The notes under the pieces: generated by a model
The model's input: only the letters and a program-made list of their open reading frames with translations
Told to the model about the DNA's origin: nothing
Database searches by the model: none
Translations under genes and position numbers: made by a program
Origin: Bacteroidales bacterium
GTDB lineage: Bacteria > Bacteroidota > Bacteroidia > Bacteroidales > P3
NCBI GenBank assembly: GCA_017451385.1
Contig: JAFSPS010000046.1
Location: 24,252-88,251 of the forward strand
Direction of reading: 5' to 3'
Length of the DNA stretch: 64,000 nt
Shown here: positions 28,601-37,797 of the stretch, piece after piece
Numbering within the stretch: the stretch's first letter is position 1
Layout: every line of letters starts with the position of its first letter

Positions 28601-30339
28601 GATTCATTTTGTCATCTGATGAGGGTTGCGACACGGTGTTGACACTTACGCTGCATGTGCGCAATAGTTCCACCGTTGTTTACGAAGCTGGCTCGTGTGG
28701 CGAATATGTGTGGCATGAGCGTAGCTATTCTGAGACGGGAGTTTATACATGGCTCTCGCCACAGCAGAATATAGCAGGGTGCGACAGTATAGAGGAGCTG
28801 CATCTCATTGTAGGCGATGATACCACCGTGGAAACCGAAATCATGGTGTGCGATAGCATGCTGTGGCACGGCATCATGCTCAATACTGATGGTGCTGTGG
28901 TACGTGCCGTTCTGCCAAGTGTGGCGGGCTGCGACAGTCTGGTAGTTGCCAGTGTTGTGTTGCGACACACCTCGCGTGGTTATGAAAGTGCCGAGGCCAG
29001 CGGCAGCTATGTGTGGCATGGTCATAGGCTTTTCTTCTCAGGCGTAACCTATGATACCCTTGTCAATGCAGAAGGCTGCGACAGCGTGATTGCTTTTGAC
29101 CTTATGCTGCGAGCAGCGCGACAGGGCAGCCTGAATGGTATTTTTGAAGTGGCTGAAGGACGCAAAGTACTCTTTTCTGCTGGCAACTTGCAGTATATGC
29201 CGGCTGGCGATGCATGGCGTTTTGCTGTGCAGCAGTTTGATGTGATAGGTATTGCCAACAGCAATACCGACAGTGCTTATGTAGGGTGGATAGACCTCTA
29301 CGGGTGGGCAACGAGCGGCTACCACAACCCGTCGGATATCTATAATGTTCATTATATGCCCTATAGCACCATGTCGTGCAGCGTGTCTGAGGCCAATGGC
29401 CATGGCTATGGACCATCGGTTACGATGCGCTATCCAGACCTTGTAGGCACAAGCATCAGCTATGATTGGGGCGTACATAACGCTATCAGCAATGGTGGCA
29501 ATGTGGCAGGACGCTGGCGTACGCTCACCGCCGACGAGTGGCAGCATCTGCTTTTTGAACGTGCTGAGGCGTCGAGCAAACGAGGTATGGCTAATGTGTC
29601 TGGCGTGAATGGTTTGGTGGTGTTGCCCGACAGCTGGTCGCAGCCAGTTGATTGCAACTTCACGGCAGGCAGTAACAACGGATACCTCACCAATACTTAT
29701 TCGTATGACGAATGGCGTAGCATGGAAGGTGCTGGTGCGTTGTTCCTGCCCGCGGCAGGTATGCGCTATGACGACAATGTCTCCACCGTTGGAGGAAATG
29801 GTTTTTACTGGTCTGTCTCCAATGCTGGGCAGGCTGATGCTTATGCGGCCAATTTTGACCGTAGCCGTGTTGAGGTTTCTGCCCTTGACCGCAGTGTGGG
29901 TCGCTCGGTGCGTTTGGTTCAGGATATACGAGAGGATGAGACTATGCCATGCGTCACTTACGGCGATACTGCTATAACAACATACGGCTCATACACATGG
30001 CTCGGAACAACATACGACACTACGGGTGACTATCAGCGTGTGCTGACGGCGGCAAACAGTCAGGGCTGCGACAGCGTGGTGATGCTGCACCTGTTCATTG
30101 TCACGCCCGATGGCATTGACGATGTTCTTTCACCATTGGTGCGCGTGTGGTCCTATGGCAAAGATATCATTATCAGCGGGGCTGAAGGCATGGATGTAAC
30201 CGTGTTTGATGCTGCTGGACGCATAGCGGTACCGCAACGTAGAGTTACCACCTCGGTGGAACGCATAGCGGTTGACCATCAGGGAATATATATAGTACGA
30301 ATCGGCAATGAGACGGCAGCAAAAGTAGTCGTCAGATAG
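25663..30339 (+). CDS. Secreted C10 (streptopain-like) cysteine protease with GCDS repeats, paralogous FISUMP-type domain and T9SS tail
   Basis: 1558 residues. Signal peptide (1-20, ends SQIAYA), then the Spi/C10 propeptide (~25-115). The C10 protease domain has catalytic Cys164 in RCVTGCMATAMAQVMRYW and His306 in MGHAFVLDGY, with the VNWGWGGNFDGYY signature. Next come a BACON-like beta domain (~365-455), a jelly-roll-like region, about nine ~50-residue repeats ending in GCDS(V/I/L), and a Fibrobacter-paralogous (FISUMP-like) domain (~1155-1425; LFSAGNLQYMP ... RSVGRSVRLVQD). A tenth repeat and a C-terminal ~75-residue tail ending ERIAVDHQGIYIVRIGNETA follow, consistent with a type A T9SS sorting domain. 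Likely a cell-surface or secreted protease of the SpeB/PrtT/interpain type; substrate unknown. Confidence 0.85.
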   Translation: MKLRLFIAVLILFLSQIAYAATVDEHQAYQRAVKCLTRVGVWQRGELRLIDISREVNYENLYVYVVEGGHGFAVVPKWECGSKVVAYSAENDFVLPMPASVKLWFDGCDKAVGEYKYKNIKAAKDDADEPYSAVGPLLGTQWSQKPLYNNECPMYGTTRCVTGCMATAMAQVMRYWRYPAMGQGTHSYEESNFGTLTVNYGAATYNWNNMPRVLNGHSSVDEVAEVAKLMYHSGVSVNMAYGTGASGTMTSYVPIALRDYFRYDAGVHEIVKDTIEDRIWDIIMYGEIASGRPVIYSGSNQEDMGHAFVLDGYDNTGSYHVNWGWGGNFDGYYAIGGFNPTGSGTGGNTNNDYNYYNSAIVGIQPAADVLTLTVPRTNLSRWGDTLICWMRTGASLDEWTIEDDANGWITIDAPEADERKLVRFAVVAQRNTTGTARTATVTVRHGSEVVTAVLTQEDSSPSADGCYGNQAETYTSMAQIMPGEMFIIRPEALGNFVTGQKVVSFSFGTGSYASFNGRRFNIEIYEGSEYSESLDATAVDGDGAQNIGTKVYSQSYTATEDGVHEVQFDVPYSITSGRNFWIAVRTIDTTVFFIDHVYMHDSIDSADFPVVDSLPKEYLIYRAATTEGDTGLMIYYSYFSQSGVNLLQYGVLPHIFFCVESDELPVCEDVHDTIIHEFCSSYLWEDVEYSVAQSFSLVRSGTVTGGCDSVIIDTFALRSNYVVQQREATCDTMLPFVWRDTSMMDASTYHFVYGGENGCDTDYYLQLVIDTCVPEVVSSCEDVFDTLRVSSSCGYYDYRGTRFYSNIDEDLSSVLDSYTVAGAIEGGCDSVYVIFIRESYIDLSELIDSMVCSDVLPFLWGDSVAYRPGVYYASFPNSNSIDCDSVIAVRLNVEDCVPSECEDVQESVVISACDSVVWNDSLFVETGVYTVIAEGAANGCDSIYAVDVTIMTSPQRDTLVSVCDSAWLFDSLYRVTDDYRFILSSDEGCDTVLTLTLHVRNSSTVVYEAGSCGEYVWHERSYSETGVYTWLSPQQNIAGCDSIEELHLIVGDDTTVETEIMVCDSMLWHGIMLNTDGAVVRAVLPSVAGCDSLVVASVVLRHTSRGYESAEASGSYVWHGHRLFFSGVTYDTLVNAEGCDSVIAFDLMLRAARQGSLNGIFEVAEGRKVLFSAGNLQYMPAGDAWRFAVQQFDVIGIANSNTDSAYVGWIDLYGWATSGYHNPSDIYNVHYMPYSTMSCSVSEANGHGYGPSVTMRYPDLVGTSISYDWGVHNAISNGGNVAGRWRTLTADEWQHLLFERAEASSKRGMANVSGVNGLVVLPDSWSQPVDCNFTAGSNNGYLTNTYSYDEWRSMEGAGALFLPAAGMRYDDNVSTVGGNGFYWSVSNAGQADAYAANFDRSRVEVSALDRSVGRSVRLVQDIREDETMPCVTYGDTAITTYGSYTWLGTTYDTTGDYQRVLTAANSQGCDSVVMLHLFIVTPDGIDDVLSPLVRVWSYGKDIIISGAEGMDVTVFDAAGRIAVPQRRVTTSVERIAVDHQGIYIVRIGNETAAKVVVR

Positions 30340-30453
30340 GATTGCTGCGAGAAGATGGTTATGCTATTTGACGTGGCTTCTTCTCGCCACTTGGGACAAG
30401 TCGGAATGGTGATACAAATGTCGTGAACAACATTGTAAAAAAATGTAGTCAAA

Positions 30454-33400
30454 ATGGATTTTCGAGGATGCATAATCTTTTTGTTGTGTTTTGTTTGCGC
30501 TGTGTCGATGCGAGCGCAGAACAGCGTCACCTATAATCTCTCGTCGGAGACAACGGGAAGTACGTTGCAACTGCCATCGGAGGGTTTGCAACTGGCAACA
30601 GATGGTGTCGGCGGCACATACAGCAAAGGCGTAGATTATGTTATAACTATCTCCGGTAGTGAGCATCCATGCCAAGATTCTTATACGCTGGCGCTCAGTT
30701 TTATGAATTTTGACATTAACGAGGCTGACACCCTGTTTGTATATGATGGACCCTCAACCGACTACCCCTTGCTCATCGCCTCCAACAATATGTTTAATGC
30801 GCTGAATGGAGAACGTAATGTCGTCTATGCCTCGCAAAATAATAACACTACTACTAACGCCTTGACTGTGCGGCTGAAGACAGCTATTCATAGTGGTAGC
30901 GAACGAGGGTTCTATTGCTCCGTGGGATGCCTCAAACCTTGTGAGCAAATCATGCCGCATATTAGCGACACCTATGACCGTATTCGTAATGGAGTTGTAT
31001 ATGCGCAGGGAGAAATGCGCTACGTTGACGGTATCCGCACGGTAACCGTATGTGCCGGCGACGGCATCCGTCTGCATGGCTATGCTGATTACAGCAGCAT
31101 AACAGGCTATTACACACCCTCCGATGCTACCTCTACCTTTGCATGGATGCTTGACGAGTTCGACAATGTTGAGCGTGGTGTCGGCATGACGATGATGACA
31201 TATCAGCAGTTTGACACGCTCGACTGCCATGAGGTGCTGCTATCGGCCTTTGACGTTAACGGGTGCGAGGCTGGCACCTTTGACGAAGTGCGTCTCCTAG
31301 TGGCAACCAATCCGATACGCACAATTTCTAACCTTGGAACAGTGTGTAGTGGCAATGAGTTGCCCGTGCTTGTTAGCTTTGAAGAAAACGCCATATTGCA
31401 GCTGGACACTGTCTCGGTTCGCAACATTCATAGCCGTACCAACTATGTAAAGACATTTATCCCCGATGGCCCCTACTGCGCCACAACGTGTTATTCGGCA
31501 CCAGTGACGTTCAATGAGTTCCCATCGGGTTCAACAGTTGTCAGCAAGGAGGACATCTGTTCTATCTGTGTCAATTTCGAGCATAGCTATATGGGTGATT
31601 ACGACCTCAGAATTATTTGTCCTAATGGTAGAAGAGCAACCCTCAAATATAAAAACAATCCCGGAGGTTACCCTGCGGGGTCTTATGGTGGTGGAGAGAT
31701 TTTTACGGGTTATCCCTATGGCGGTGATAGTCATGACAGGTGGGATGGTGGCTCCGGTCAGTATTGTGACTCGATATACAATATGTATGGCGAAGGCCTT
31801 GACTATTGTTTCTCGCGCAACGGTAGCTACACACTTGTTGACGGCAGACCAGCGAACACTACGACCAATGGCAATCACTATCTCGGCAGTAGTGGCTATA
31901 CCATCTCCGTCACCCATACTTTTCAGTCTCGTCCTGCCGCATACCGCTATAGTGGTTCTTCGGACGCAGGGTACAAATCATTCTCCACCAAGAAGCCGAG
32001 CAACTATGAAAACGCCAGCGACTACTATAAGCCGGCAGACGATTTCTCCTCTCTCGTCGGGTGCCCTCTAAATGGTACATGGCAGATTCAGCTATGCGAC
32101 AGTTGGGAGCAAGATAACGGATGGGTGTTCGGGTGGTCAATGGATATATGCAGCGTTACAGATGATGACGATTGCGAATATGGTGTAGGTATCGACGAGG
32201 TATCGTGGGAGGTATATCCAGAAAGTGGTGGCGAGAATCATACGCAGGTGCGGCAAGATGCCGACGACCCAATGCTATTCTATATGTCGGCATTTGATAC
32301 TACGGGACATTACTGGGCGCGTATTAACATCACTGACCATTTCGGCTGTCATTGGGACTCGTTGGGGCATTTTACAGTGTTGCAGCGTCCTATGCCTTCG
32401 TTAGGTGAAGACATTTTCTCGTGCTATTCTCTTTCGCCAACGCTTGATGGCACCATGAATTTGACAGGCAATGTTGGCGGACAGCTATCATATCTTTGGA
32501 GCAATGGTAGCACTCAGCCTGTCATAACCCCCGACGTCAGCAGTACGTCGCAATTTGTCCTGACGGTAACAAACAGTGCCACCAATGGCGACACAACGCG
32601 TTGCATGGGCTCCGACACCATCAATATAACGCTCGGAGTCTTTCCGCAGGCACAATTCGAGCTTTTGAATCAGGAGCCGGTGTTTTGTGAGCCTTTTACG
32701 GCACAGTTCAACAACCTCTCTGTCAATTCGAGCATCTATCGGTGGGATTTCGGCGACGGCACCACATCCACCGAGGTTAGTCCGCAACATACATATTCAG
32801 AAGGTACATACGCGGTACGCCTCAATGCCGCCACTCCTGACGGATGCGACGATTGGTCTGAGGAGTTTTATATCACTGTGGGCCGCAACACATCGTCATC
32901 GTATAGTGATACCATCGTCGAGAATTTGTTGCCGTATGATTTTGCGGCATATAGTTTTACGGATGCCGTAGAGGATACCACACTTGTCCGTATCAACCAT
33001 ACGGGGTGCGACAGCCTTATCCGCTATTCGCTATATGTCCATCGCAATGTCTCCGTGTTATGCGATACTGTCGTATGTGAGAACACCTTGCCGCTTCTAT
33101 GGAATGGTGTCTCGTTCGACACAGATAGCATTGCCTCTGTGTTGTTATACGACCGATGGGGTGCTGACAGTCTGGTGACCATGCAGGTGCGTAGTATGCC
33201 TTCATCCCTTGATACGGTGCGTGACACCGTGGTGCAGAATGATTTGCCATATCTCTTTGGTGGACATATATACTCCGACCGACAGAACGATACCCTATTG
33301 TGGAGAAGTAATATCTATGGGTGCGACAGCCTTACGCTTTTCTCGCTTTATGTGCATTACAATAGATATGCCACATTCGATACGGCGGTATGTGTCAATA

Positions 33401-34500
33401 TGCTGCCTTTGGAATGGCACGATGTAAGCTTCTTCACTGCAGGAGTACGAATGCGCACCATTGTGGCAAGCAATGGCGCCGACAGTGTGATGACCTTGCG
33501 GCTACAAACTAATCCGACATACGACAGCATGGTTTATCGCGAAATATGTGCCTCGTCACCGCTTGTTTACAATGATACAACATTGTCCACATCCGGTAGA
33601 TACACGTTCAAGTTCGCATCACAAGATGGTTGCGACAGCCTTTTCACCATACGACTCATGGTGCGTGATGTATATGACGTGCATATATCCAACACGATAT
33701 GTGATAATGATAGAGTTGTTTTTGATGGGGTTCCACGAAACGTCTCAGGACGATATGTGGCTAACTATCGTTCTGTATATGATTGCGATAGCATTATTAC
33801 GCTTTCTCTTACGGTTAATCCGACCTATTTGGATACAGATATTGTCAAATTGTGTTATGGCGATTCGATAGAATGGCGTGATGGTATCGTCTATCATGAA
33901 TCAGCTGATGTGATGAAGGCTTATAGGACGGTGCAGCGGTGTGATAGCGTTTATTGGCTTGTTCTTGATGTTGACAGGCCTGTTCATGCCGCTATCAAGT
34001 CGTTGCCACAGCAGGTTGCTACCGAAGGACAGGAAGTGCTGCTTGCCGATGTTACTGAAAATGGGTTTTCTTCGGTGTGGTATATAGATGGATTGAAAAG
34101 TGATACAACAGAGACCTACTTTTTTTCGTACCCGTTTGGGCATGACTCGCTTCGCATAACGCTGATTGCAACAAGTGCCATGGGATGTAGTGACACTACC
34201 TCGTCTATGCTTTATCGCGACAATGACATACTGTGGTGCCCCAATGTATTCACTCCAGGCAGGATAGACAATAATAAATTCTGCTTCAGCGCAGGTGATT
34301 TATATCGTTTTGAGTATCAGATATTCAACCGCCAAGGATTGATGGTATTCTCTGCTGCAAGCATCGACGAATGTTGGGATGGAAGATACAATGGGGTCGA
34401 TTGCCCACAGGGCTCCTATGTATATGTTATTCGCTATGCTACGCAGCGTAACCCACGCTCATTGCTGTCGCGCAAAGGTAACGTGCTACTGCTTCGCTGA
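30454..34500 (+). CDS. T9SS-secreted adhesin-like protein: CUB, P-domain, PKD, GCDS repeats, type B sorting tail
   Basis: 1348 residues. Signal peptide (ends SMRAQ), CUB-like domain (~45-155; LFVYDGPSTDYPLL), and a region around a proprotein-convertase P-domain (~334-563; FIPDGPYC ... CPLNGTWQIQLCD...GWSMDIC). A PKD domain (~735-810; YRWDFGDGTT) and seven ~50-residue repeats (~813-1175) follow. The ~90-residue tail LWCPNVFTPGRIDNN ... QGLMVFSA ... WDGRYNGVDCPQGSYVYVIRY is the gliding-motility-associated (type B) T9SS sorting domain. No enzymatic motif is visible, so a surface adhesin or scaffold is inferred. It is paralogous over its first ~810 residues to the following gene. Confidence 0.82.
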   Translation: MDFRGCIIFLLCFVCAVSMRAQNSVTYNLSSETTGSTLQLPSEGLQLATDGVGGTYSKGVDYVITISGSEHPCQDSYTLALSFMNFDINEADTLFVYDGPSTDYPLLIASNNMFNALNGERNVVYASQNNNTTTNALTVRLKTAIHSGSERGFYCSVGCLKPCEQIMPHISDTYDRIRNGVVYAQGEMRYVDGIRTVTVCAGDGIRLHGYADYSSITGYYTPSDATSTFAWMLDEFDNVERGVGMTMMTYQQFDTLDCHEVLLSAFDVNGCEAGTFDEVRLLVATNPIRTISNLGTVCSGNELPVLVSFEENAILQLDTVSVRNIHSRTNYVKTFIPDGPYCATTCYSAPVTFNEFPSGSTVVSKEDICSICVNFEHSYMGDYDLRIICPNGRRATLKYKNNPGGYPAGSYGGGEIFTGYPYGGDSHDRWDGGSGQYCDSIYNMYGEGLDYCFSRNGSYTLVDGRPANTTTNGNHYLGSSGYTISVTHTFQSRPAAYRYSGSSDAGYKSFSTKKPSNYENASDYYKPADDFSSLVGCPLNGTWQIQLCDSWEQDNGWVFGWSMDICSVTDDDDCEYGVGIDEVSWEVYPESGGENHTQVRQDADDPMLFYMSAFDTTGHYWARINITDHFGCHWDSLGHFTVLQRPMPSLGEDIFSCYSLSPTLDGTMNLTGNVGGQLSYLWSNGSTQPVITPDVSSTSQFVLTVTNSATNGDTTRCMGSDTINITLGVFPQAQFELLNQEPVFCEPFTAQFNNLSVNSSIYRWDFGDGTTSTEVSPQHTYSEGTYAVRLNAATPDGCDDWSEEFYITVGRNTSSSYSDTIVENLLPYDFAAYSFTDAVEDTTLVRINHTGCDSLIRYSLYVHRNVSVLCDTVVCENTLPLLWNGVSFDTDSIASVLLYDRWGADSLVTMQVRSMPSSLDTVRDTVVQNDLPYLFGGHIYSDRQNDTLLWRSNIYGCDSLTLFSLYVHYNRYATFDTAVCVNMLPLEWHDVSFFTAGVRMRTIVASNGADSVMTLRLQTNPTYDSMVYREICASSPLVYNDTTLSTSGRYTFKFASQDGCDSLFTIRLMVRDVYDVHISNTICDNDRVVFDGVPRNVSGRYVANYRSVYDCDSIITLSLTVNPTYLDTDIVKLCYGDSIEWRDGIVYHESADVMKAYRTVQRCDSVYWLVLDVDRPVHAAIKSLPQQVATEGQEVLLADVTENGFSSVWYIDGLKSDTTETYFFSYPFGHDSLRITLIATSAMGCSDTTSSMLYRDNDILWCPNVFTPGRIDNNKFCFSAGDLYRFEYQIFNRQGLMVFSAASIDECWDGRYNGVDCPQGSYVYVIRYATQRNPRSLLSRKGNVLLLR
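32890..33981 (+). repeat. Seven tandem ~52-residue GCDS repeats in the 1348-aa protein
   Basis: Seven degenerate units. The first four alternate: form B (DTIVEN...GCDSL) has Cys only near its end, and form A (DTVVCEN...GADSL) has Cys only near its start. The last three (EICASS..., TICDND..., KLCYGD...) have both cysteines. Confidence 0.75.
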
Positions 34501-34552
34501 AATTATGATTTGTCTAAGTAATGAGTTGGTTGGTTGTGATGCTATTATGTCG

Positions 34553-34584
34553 TTTGCCTCTTTCTGATAATTGTTGTATATTTG
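34553..34584 (+). promoter_or_regulatory. Bacteroidota-type promoter for the 1037-aa protein gene
   Basis: TTTG 34553-34556, 20 bases, TATATTTG 34577-34584; predicted start ~34591, 35 bases before the ATG at 34626. It supports that start over the longer frame from 34521. Confidence 0.6.
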
Positions 34585-34625
34585 CACTCTGCAAAGGTTA
34601 TGCACATTGTAAATCAAACGATAGA

Positions 34626-37600
34626 ATGACATTGCGAAGAGTTATTGCCATAATAATACTATCTATTGTTAGTACCTATGCTTTTGCCCAGAGCAGTGTG
34701 ACCTATACTTTGTCGCCAGACCTCGACGGCACAGTGCTTCAGGTGCCTGCCGAAGGTTTGCATGTCAACGATGATGGCGGCAATGGAAGTTACAGCAGTG
34801 GCATCGACTGGAGTGTGACGCTCTCTGATGCCGATTTGCCTTGTTCAGCACCTTATGTTCTTGGTATCAGCTTCACGCAGTTTGATATACACCCTCTCGA
34901 CACACTGTTCATCTATGATGGTCCCAGCACAGCCTATCCGCTGATAGTGGCAGCCAATAACAACTATAATAACCTTTCGGAGGGTCGCAATACAATATAC
35001 GCTTCACGCAACAATAGTAGCAATCTGCATGCGATTACCATTCGTTTCAAGACTGCCAACCATACGGTGGCTAATGCAGGCTTTTTCTGTAATGTGGGGT
35101 GTTTTCTCCCTTGTGAGCGCATAGAACCGCATATTGACAGCGTGTTCGACCGTACTCGTGGTGGAGTCGTTTTTGGTCAAGGCATAATGCGTACTATTGA
35201 CGGTCAGCGCGTTATTCCAGTCTGTGCTGGCGAGGGCGTAATAGTGCATGGCTATGCCACCTACACAAGATATACCGACCATTACACCCCTACGGATGCT
35301 TCATCACGTTTCACGTGGACTTTTGACGGGCGGGAGAACACTGTTGGCGGTGTTGGAATGACGGAAGTGGCTTATCCTTTTTTCGATACACTCGCTTGCC
35401 ATGAGATAGTGCTCGATGTCACAGACCGCAACGGATGCGAGGCGACGGTGTTCGACCAAGTGCAGCTAAGGGTGTCAACCAATCCCATTCGCACAATATC
35501 CAACCTCGGAACAGTCTGTTTCGGCGATGAACTTGTCGTTCAAGTTAGCTATGATGCTAATGCACTGATTTCGGTAGATTCCGTGGCTATACATAATATC
35601 CACACTCGAACCAACTATGTCAAGACTTTTATCCCTGATGGCCCTAACTGTGATGTCTTGTGCTATTCGGCACCCGTAACTTTTACTGAATTTCCGGCTG
35701 GCGCTACGCTTGAATCCAAGGATGATATCTGCTCTATCTGTGTCAATTTCGAGCATAGCTATATGGGCGACTATGACCTGAACATCATATGTCCCAGTGG
35801 ACGCACTGCCACGCTGAAATACAAGGAAGACCCTGGCGACGCTGTGGAAGGTTCATACGGCGGTGGTGGTATGTTTACGGGCTATCCATACGGTGGCGAT
35901 GAGCATGATATGTGGGATGGCGTAGATGAAAAATATTGCGATTCAATCTATAATATGTATGGCATAGGTTTGGACTATTGTTTTTCGCGCAATGCCAACT
36001 ATACCCTTGTGGATGGTTTGCCTGCCAACACTACGGAAGAGGGCAGCCACTATCTTGCCAATGACGAATATACCGATGCTGTCACCATTAGTTTCCCGCC
36101 ATTGCCGGCAGAATACCGGGTAGAAGGTCTTGAAGATGCAGGCAGTTATTCGTTCTCCACCAAACGTGCCAGCAATCATGCTGCACGCAGCAACTATTAC
36201 AAACCGGCAGACGACTTCTCCTCGCTTGTCGGATGTCCGCTCAATGGCACATGGAAAATACAGATATGCGACGAATGGAGTATCGACAATGGATGGGTTT
36301 TCGGCTGGTCTATGGATATTTGCAACATTTCTACGGGTGATGATTGCGAATATAACGTCTCTGTCGATTCTGTAACGTGGGACATTACCCCAGAGGCTGG
36401 ACGTTCCAATGCTGGCGTTCTGCGACGAGATACCTACGACCCGATGCGTTTCTATATGTCGGCGAACGATACGGCAGGTCTTTTCTACGCCAAGATGCAC
36501 GTCTATGACGATTTTGGTTGTAGGTGGGACTCTACAGGCCATTTCACTGTTCTATGGACTCCAGAGCCGCGGCTTGGCGATGATGTTACTTTTTGTGAGG
36601 AGGGAGCGGCGGTTTTCAATGCTTTAGACAGACATTCGGGTGGCATGAGTTACACATACTCGTATCTGTGGAGCACGGGTGACACTATCCCTGTCATTAG
36701 GGCTCATACCGATACCTCGCGCACCTATTGGGTAAGGGTCAGCAATATGGCCACCAATGGTGATACAGCAGTATGTATAGGCACAGATACGGTCCGAATC
36801 ATGGGAGGCATACATCCGCAAGCCATGTTCGGTCCTGATGATATTGGCATAGCCTGCGAACCTTATGCTTTGCATTTCGAGAACCAGTCGCTCAATGCCT
36901 CGTCCTTCTCATGGGACTTTGGCGACGGCACTACCTCAGACAGAGAGAACCCCGTCCACACCTATAAGGCGGGCCGCTACACTGTAACTCTGTATGCTAC
37001 TTCCGATGATGGTTGTATCGACACCTTGGTGGTGCGACGCTATGTGGAGGTCAATGCTGCCAAAGAATCTGTGCAAAAGGCTATGATATGCGAAGGTGGC
37101 GAATATACGTGGAAGGATGGTGTGACATACTATGAGCCGACGAGCGAACCGACTGTTATGATGCTCTCGTCGCAGGGATGCGACAGCATTATTCACCTCA
37201 ATCTGGGGCTTGATAAGACCACGCAGGCACGCATCCACGCTATCCCAGAGATTGCAACACCCGAACAGACAGAGATTTGTCTCTTTGACCATGGCATAAA
37301 TTCCGAGCGTAGCACATGGTGGTTGCCAGATGGCAAGATTGTCTATAAGGACCAAACTTGTTTCGAATTTCCGTCCGACGAGGACTCTGTACGTGTCATT
37401 CTTGCCATAGAAAGTCCTTACGGCTGCAAGGATACCACCTCTATGGTTATTCGCATGGACAAGTCGCAGCTGTGGATGCCCAACGTGTTTACGCCGTTGG
37501 CTCCCAACAACCGCACCTTCAAAATCAGTAGTAATGATGTTGACCAAGTTGATTTCAGTATATTTAATCGCTTCGGTCAGATGGTTTTTCAAACAACGGA

Positions 37601-37739
37601 CAAATACGAGGGTTGGGATGGAACACACAATGGCACTCCATGTCAGCAAGGCGTTTATGTCTATATAGTGCGTTACACAACCAATTTCGACACCGACCGC
37701 TGGCTGTTGCGTCGAGGCACTGTTACTCTGCTTCGATAA
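34626..37739 (+). CDS. T9SS-secreted adhesin-like protein, shorter tandem paralogue
   Basis: 1037 residues from the ATG that gives a clean signal peptide (MTLRRVIAIIILSIVSTYAFAQ). Architecture mirrors the preceding gene: CUB-like domain (LFIYDGPSTAYPLI), P-domain region (~335-565; NGTWKIQICDEW...GWSMDIC) and a PKD domain (~735-808; FSWDFGDGTT). It has only one GCDS repeat (~812-862, both cysteines present) before the type B T9SS tail (LWMPNVFTPLAPNNRTFK ... WDGTHNGTPCQQGVYVYIVRY). The two genes clearly arose by tandem duplication, after which repeats were gained or lost. No catalytic motif seen. Confidence 0.82.
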   Translation: MTLRRVIAIIILSIVSTYAFAQSSVTYTLSPDLDGTVLQVPAEGLHVNDDGGNGSYSSGIDWSVTLSDADLPCSAPYVLGISFTQFDIHPLDTLFIYDGPSTAYPLIVAANNNYNNLSEGRNTIYASRNNSSNLHAITIRFKTANHTVANAGFFCNVGCFLPCERIEPHIDSVFDRTRGGVVFGQGIMRTIDGQRVIPVCAGEGVIVHGYATYTRYTDHYTPTDASSRFTWTFDGRENTVGGVGMTEVAYPFFDTLACHEIVLDVTDRNGCEATVFDQVQLRVSTNPIRTISNLGTVCFGDELVVQVSYDANALISVDSVAIHNIHTRTNYVKTFIPDGPNCDVLCYSAPVTFTEFPAGATLESKDDICSICVNFEHSYMGDYDLNIICPSGRTATLKYKEDPGDAVEGSYGGGGMFTGYPYGGDEHDMWDGVDEKYCDSIYNMYGIGLDYCFSRNANYTLVDGLPANTTEEGSHYLANDEYTDAVTISFPPLPAEYRVEGLEDAGSYSFSTKRASNHAARSNYYKPADDFSSLVGCPLNGTWKIQICDEWSIDNGWVFGWSMDICNISTGDDCEYNVSVDSVTWDITPEAGRSNAGVLRRDTYDPMRFYMSANDTAGLFYAKMHVYDDFGCRWDSTGHFTVLWTPEPRLGDDVTFCEEGAAVFNALDRHSGGMSYTYSYLWSTGDTIPVIRAHTDTSRTYWVRVSNMATNGDTAVCIGTDTVRIMGGIHPQAMFGPDDIGIACEPYALHFENQSLNASSFSWDFGDGTTSDRENPVHTYKAGRYTVTLYATSDDGCIDTLVVRRYVEVNAAKESVQKAMICEGGEYTWKDGVTYYEPTSEPTVMMLSSQGCDSIIHLNLGLDKTTQARIHAIPEIATPEQTEICLFDHGINSERSTWWLPDGKIVYKDQTCFEFPSDEDSVRVILAIESPYGCKDTTSMVIRMDKSQLWMPNVFTPLAPNNRTFKISSNDVDQVDFSIFNRFGQMVFQTTDKYEGWDGTHNGTPCQQGVYVYIVRYTTNFDTDRWLLRRGTVTLLR

Positions 37740-37797
37740 AACGTGGTTTATGAAGATTGAACGATATTGTTCTTATGTGATTATGAGTGGAACCAGC

